Positions 60,578-64,000 of a stretch of DNA of 64,000 nucleotides are shown piece after piece. This stretch comes from JAGLOK01 sp963675575 (GTDB lineage Bacteria; Bacillota; Clostridia; Christensenellales; UMGS416). Positions within the stretch are counted from its first letter, which is position 1. The number at the start of each line of letters is the position of its first letter. The translations under genes were made by a program, and so were the position numbers. Location of the stretch: assembly GCA_963675575.1 (NCBI GenBank), contig OY776378.1, positions 1-64,000 of the forward strand, in the 5' to 3' direction. The notes beneath the pieces were generated by a model. That model was not told the origin of the DNA. It searched no databases and was given only the letters and a program-made list of their open reading frames with translations.

Positions 60578-60606
60578 ATTATATTCGCTGACCAACTGTT
60601 TTGCAA
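60578..60606 (-). promoter_or_regulatory. Promoter of the corA transcript
   Basis: Minus strand TTGCAA (60606-60601), 17 bases, TATAAT (60583-60578). Gives a leader of about 160 bases before corA. Confidence 0.75.
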
Positions 60607-60721
60607 CAAAGCATTTAATTTAATTGTAATATTTGCATAATTATTTTGCATAAAAAATATATGTTTATATAAAAATAATTTTTTTTATTAAAAAACCTGT
60701 TTATATATTATTTTATTGGGT

Positions 60722-60827
60722 AACATATAGCCATAAGGTTAAGTTAAATCTTAATCTTAACTTCTTCTTCTCCTTCTTTTAATAAAAGATTTTTTTTAAG
60801 ATTCCTCCGGCAAAGAGGAATTTTTCT
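60722..60827 (+). ncRNA. Candidate pyrimidine-rich small RNA (plus strand)
   Basis: In the gene-free stretch 60607-61188. A C/U-rich segment (TTAATCTTAACTTCTTC around 60752-60768, continuing CTCCTTC) is followed by a terminator ATTCCTC (60801-60807) / GAGGAAT (60815-60821) and a T run. No convincing promoter was found because the upstream DNA is almost pure A/T. The 5' end is a guess. Confidence 0.3.
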
Positions 60828-60929
60828 TTATATTTTTTCTTATAATAGGATAAAAATCACACAAAGACATCGGATTTAGCAAAAAAACAATTATTTCTTT
60901 CCTATCATTTTAAACAAGCAAGTATTTTA

Positions 60930-61030
60930 ATAAAAAAAACCCGAACATAGTTCGGGTAAATTCTTCTGTTAAGAAGAGGGGAAGAGGTAGATTAAGATTG
61001 AAGATTGTTATGCTTCTTTCTTACATTTCT
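60930..61030 (-). ncRNA. Candidate pyrimidine-rich small RNA (minus strand)
   Basis: Minus strand: TATAAT at 61037-61032, then a C/U-rich segment complementary to SD sequences (TCTACCTCTTCCCCTCTTC, about 60997-60979), a small hairpin, and a strong terminator ACCCGAAC / GTTCGGGT (60957-60939) with eight T. It may instead be only the 3' end of the GGDEF transcript (gene ends at 61189). The segment resembles the plus-strand one at 60752. Confidence 0.35.
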
Positions 61031-61188
61031 AATTATACTAATAAATGTTTACAGAGTGTGTGATTTCTATGAATTTTCTATGAATAAATTTAATAAAAAA
61101 TTAAAGCATGTGTAACTAATGCGTAATATTTATTTAAAGATAAAACATTTTTGCAAATAAAAGAGAGTTATAACAAGGGTGCGATTTG

Positions 61189-62925
61189 CTAAATTGAGTG
61201 TTCAGGAAGAATCAATTTTAATTGATTAAGCTCCATGTAATGCTCTTTTTCAAATTTCATATATTTTTTTATAGGCAGCGGACTGCATATGTAATAACCC
61301 TGTGCGTAATGGCAGCCCAGGCTTTTTACTGTTTCGAGCTGCTCGTAATTTTCTATTCCCTTTGCTATTACCTCGATATTATGTATCTTTGATATCGAAA
61401 CCAAAGACTCAACAAATTTTTTATATTGGTCATTATAAGTGATTTCGCTGATAATTTGCTTGTCTATTTTTATTTTCTTAATATCATATTCTATAAGGGT
61501 AGAAAGGGATGAATAGCCTTTTCCAAAATTATCAAGGATAATTTCGATACCTGAGTTTCGGAATTTTGATACCATTTTTTTAGCATTTGAGATATTTTTG
61601 AGCAAAACTGCCTCGGTTATCTCGATGTTAAGCTTAGTAATGTCAAAATCGATATTTTTGATTAGTTTATTTATCATTCCGATATATTCTTCGCTCATAA
61701 GCTGTCGTTCAGAAAAATTTATTGAAACAAAGTCATAATGCTTAATATGTTTATTGTATGTATCAATATCCTTAAAAACCTGGGTAATCAACTGCTTGCC
61801 AATTTCAATAATGCTGTTGTGCGCTTCTGCCACCGCGAGGAACTGAGAAGGGGAATATTTTTTGTGACCTTCTTCCGACAGCCATCTGATGTAGGATTCC
61901 ATGCCACATATTCTGTCATTTTTCAAAGAAATTATTGGCTGATAATATACAGTTAAATCTTTATGTGTTACAGCCTTGTCCAGGTTTTCGGCAAGTTCTC
62001 TGGCGTAGGATATTTCTTTCTCCAAGTCTTTACCAAAAAAAACATAATTGCTTACGTTTCTTGCCCGGGCTTTTGCTTCATATAAAGCATGGTCTACATA
62101 TTTCATCGCTTTAGCCAAAGTTCCGTAGTTTTGTGCGTCCAGCAGAACGCCCATGCTTATTGTTGTTTTTAATATTCTGCCGTCTTCAAGAAGAATTGGT
62201 TTGTTCATTTGAGATACAAGCCTTCTTATAAAACCTAAAATATCCTGTTCGTTGTGTTGTGTATGAACGATTAAAAATTCATCTCCACCCATTCTTATCG
62301 CCAAATCGGTTTTTCTGATTTCTGATGTGATTCTGTATGCTAATACTTTTAAAACCTCATCACCAACCGAATGTCCGTAAGTATCGTTTATTTCTTTGAA
62401 TTTATCGATATCTAAAAGAGTCAAAGCTCTACGGGAGTTTTGGTCACTTCGTTTATTTTTATCAATGAGATTGAAAATATAATCCATATATCGCCTATTA
62501 TAAAGCGAAGTTAATTGGTCATGATTAGCTTCGTGGAAAAGCTTTTCGTGATCTTCAAATATTTTTACATCTGCCTTTAAGTTGTCGGAATATTTAGATT
62601 TATCGCCAAATACAAGAAGAACTCCATCGCTGTAGCTTTCTCCGACGGAATAGTGGGCGACAATTTTATCGAATGTTTTAGAGAAGTTTTTTTCGCACAA
62701 ACCGATATTGCTACCTGAAAGCAGACATTCGGCACACTCAATTTGGCGCGAACAAAGAGCTTCAAAGCAAAAATTGTTCTCACTAACACCCACCAGCTTT
62801 TTTGCGCTGGCGTTAAGCCATTTTATTTTGTTGTCCGGACCTATATATATTACTTCGTCTTCAATATTGTTCAGTAATACATAGTCAAGTCCAGTCAATT
62901 CACGGGATTTTTCATTTAGAGCCAT
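61189..62925 (-). CDS. PAS-GGDEF-EAL protein with degenerate EAL
   Basis: 578 residues from ATG 62925 (GAGG 6 bases upstream; the GTG 5 codons earlier overlaps that site). PAS-like N-terminus (LNNIEDEVIYIGPDNKIKWLN) with a cysteine-rich turn (CFEALCSRQIECAECLL). GGDEF domain with intact G213-F217 (RMGGDEFLI), so cyclic di-GMP synthesis is expected. EAL domain: E343 in MESYIRW, but DDFG is DNFG (N466) and AEGVE is AKGIE (K522), which removes metal-binding or catalytic positions; phosphodiesterase activity is unlikely. No membrane segment. May sense redox or ligand through the PAS region. Confidence 0.9.
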   Translation of the reverse strand: MALNEKSRELTGLDYVLLNNIEDEVIYIGPDNKIKWLNASAKKLVGVSENNFCFEALCSRQIECAECLLSGSNIGLCEKNFSKTFDKIVAHYSVGESYSDGVLLVFGDKSKYSDNLKADVKIFEDHEKLFHEANHDQLTSLYNRRYMDYIFNLIDKNKRSDQNSRRALTLLDIDKFKEINDTYGHSVGDEVLKVLAYRITSEIRKTDLAIRMGGDEFLIVHTQHNEQDILGFIRRLVSQMNKPILLEDGRILKTTISMGVLLDAQNYGTLAKAMKYVDHALYEAKARARNVSNYVFFGKDLEKEISYARELAENLDKAVTHKDLTVYYQPIISLKNDRICGMESYIRWLSEEGHKKYSPSQFLAVAEAHNSIIEIGKQLITQVFKDIDTYNKHIKHYDFVSINFSERQLMSEEYIGMINKLIKNIDFDITKLNIEITEAVLLKNISNAKKMVSKFRNSGIEIILDNFGKGYSSLSTLIEYDIKKIKIDKQIISEITYNDQYKKFVESLVSISKIHNIEVIAKGIENYEQLETVKSLGCHYAQGYYICSPLPIKKYMKFEKEHYMELNQLKLILPEHSI

Positions 62926-63080
62926 CTGTTTCCTCGGCACGGCCTTTTGTCCCAGTTAACAACTATTAATACCTATATAATAATATATTACCCAATAATA
63001 TGCAAAATAAACATTATTTTTACAAAACTCAGCATTTATATATAGAAAAATGTTCTTATCAAATATTTAGAAAAATATAT

Positions 63081-64000
63081 TTACAAAGTAATAAGCACTA
63101 ATATCGCCGTAGTAATCAAAATAGAAATCTGCAAAAGCCATGTTTTTTTAAACCATTCCGCGTATGAAACTCCGGTTATTCCCAATGTTATAAGAAGTAC
63201 CGGATTGGTGATGTAAAATACATTTGAAAATCCATCACCAAAAAGAAATGATAATACCGCAGTTTGCAAAGGAACTCCCGACAGCGTGGAAAGCGGAGCT
63301 ACAATAGGCATCACCAAAAAGGCTTTCGCCGACCCTGAGCCTATAAAAAAGTTTAACACCAGCACCAAAAGATATGTGGAAAGTGCGGATGCTCCCGCTC
63401 CCAATCCTTGCATGGCATTGTGCGCCAAATATAATAGTGTATCCATTACATTGGATTGACTCATTATGAACTTTACGGAAGATGCCATAAGAATTAAAAG
63501 CACACCGGGGGCGACCCCTGTCAATCCATCAAGAAGCGATTTTAATATTTTCTTTGTTCCCATATTGGATACTGCGCCGGACGCAATGCCGCCAGCGAGG
63601 AAAAGCAACGCAAGCACGGGCATGGTGTAGTCTGCCAGCGTTCGCACTATTGAAGTCAAAGCTACCCACAAAAATAGCGCTATAATCATGGAAACGAACA
63701 CTATGAGTGCGCGTTTAGCACCGGCTTTGTCGGAAACATTCGGTTGGGAAGACAAATCTTCTTCTTTGGTTTTTGCGTGTGCATGGGCGTAGATTTGTAT
63801 GAATATAGTTAATATAACGTATATTACCGCAAAACAAAGCATTCTATAGCTAGCTCCCGAAAAAATGGGTAGCCCGATAAGCTTCTGAGCAACTCCTGTG
63901 GTGAATGGATTAAATACTCCTGCGGCGAAACCAAAGCCCGTAGAAAGAAGAGATATAAACAGACCTGTGAATACGTCAAAACCCAGCCCGAGGCAAAGGG
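63081..64000 (-). CDS. YfcC/AbgT-like carrier, 5' end outside the window
   Basis: The frame is open from 63081 to the right edge, so the gene is partial; the ATG at 63842 is internal. The part before it reads FTGLFISLLSTGFGFAAGVFNPF and then GLPIFSGASYR, a signature of the YfcC/DcuC-like anaerobic C4-dicarboxylate or basic-amino-acid carrier family. Later GSGSAKAFLVMPIVAPLSTL and FLFGDGFSNVFYITNPVLL carry the second-half signature. Ten or more membrane helices overall. Substrate unknown. A Glu/Lys-rich cytoplasmic loop lies near AKTKEEDL. Confidence 0.85.
   Translation of the reverse strand, partial: LCLGLGFDVFTGLFISLLSTGFGFAAGVFNPFTTGVAQKLIGLPIFSGASYRMLCFAVIYVILTIFIQIYAHAHAKTKEEDLSSQPNVSDKAGAKRALIVFVSMIIALFLWVALTSIVRTLADYTMPVLALLFLAGGIASGAVSNMGTKKILKSLLDGLTGVAPGVLLILMASSVKFIMSQSNVMDTLLYLAHNAMQGLGAGASALSTYLLVLVLNFFIGSGSAKAFLVMPIVAPLSTLSGVPLQTAVLSFLFGDGFSNVFYITNPVLLITLGITGVSYAEWFKKTWLLQISILITTAILVLITL

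Noticed and set aside
60411..60606. M-box (ykoK) magnesium riboswitch before corA
   Set aside because: The leader is too short and has a translated small ORF instead; no conserved M-box helices recognised.
1..64000. tRNA, rRNA, insertion sequences, prophage or integron features
   Set aside because: Scanned by eye for transposase, integrase and tRNA arms (GTTCGAATC-type); none was convincing. A tRNAscan or IS search would be decisive.

Overview
The window looks like chromosomal DNA of an anaerobic, low-to-moderate GC Bacillota of the class Clostridia. This rests on the gene families: VanZ, DUF5685, DUF5711, DUF4367, PadR plus DUF2812, CvpA, a YidC with a TTG start and no lipobox, the rpmH-rnpA-yidD-yidC-jag block, strong Shine-Dalgarno sites, many ferredoxin-type and flavodoxin-type proteins, and no cytochromes or LPS genes. 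I could not place it to genus. No tRNA, rRNA, CRISPR array, insertion sequence or prophage was seen.

Layout. 1-1.2 kb: a frameshifted ParB-like gene at the edge and a decayed DUF308 membrane-protein gene. 1.3-7.5 kb: a surface-polysaccharide operon with translationally coupled genes (FrhB-like Fe-S protein, two GT4 glycosyltransferases, a pyruvyl transferase and a Wzx-type flippase). 7.5-12.4 kb: VanZ, an EamA transporter, two paralogous membrane proteins, and a three-gene DUF5685 / J-domain / membrane-protein cluster of unknown function. 12.5-18.2 kb: an HD-GYP protein, then RmuC and Mfd (DNA repair). 18.4-26.5 kb: a DJ-1-like lipoprotein, a VOC protein, a TetR-controlled redox operon with a double operator, a membrane-anchored MutS-like ATPase, an AT-rich thioredoxin/CcdA pair, a flavodoxin and a lipoprotein. 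26.6-29.8 kb: a minus-strand operon of DUF5711, CvpA and an O-antigen-ligase-like protein.

30-34.3 kb: a stand-alone RND efflux pump with its TetR repressor gene, a 20-bp palindrome on the pump promoter, and a glutaredoxin-like protein. 34.4-36.8 kb: rpmH-rnpA-yidD-yidC-jag, normally next to dnaA/oriC but here without dnaA or mnmE/mnmG. 37-38.3 kb: a small membrane protein and class II fructose-bisphosphate aldolase. 38.5-44.8 kb: a second glycan operon with a complete UDP-L-FucNAc route (FnlA/CapE, FnlB/CapF, FnlC/CapG), two GT4 enzymes and an RsmC-type methyltransferase. 44.9-46.7 kb: a minimal alanyl-tRNA synthetase lacking the beta-barrel and C-Ala domains.

46.7-54.4 kb: metabolic and accessory genes (DUF4870, thioesterase, DUF4367 protein, D-lyxose isomerase, threonine degradation tdh-kbl, SagB-like nitroreductase, deoC, PadR-DUF2812). 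54.7-58.1 kb: tandem paralogous LysM-G5-M23 cell-wall endopeptidases whose central parts are a mosaic of identical and diverged DNA, suggesting gene conversion. 58.2-64 kb: an Fe-S aldo/keto reductase, a CorA transporter preceded by a 20-codon leader ORF and an SD-masking hairpin, a gene-poor stretch with two convergent pyrimidine-rich candidate small RNAs, a GGDEF protein with a degenerate EAL domain, and a YfcC-type carrier cut by the window end.

The best candidates for undescribed biology are the DUF5685/J-domain/membrane cluster, the CorA leader, the minimal AlaRS, the membrane MutS-like ATPase and the mosaic M23 pair. All positions, motifs and promoter matches were read by eye. Family names are from recognition of sequence motifs, not from a search.
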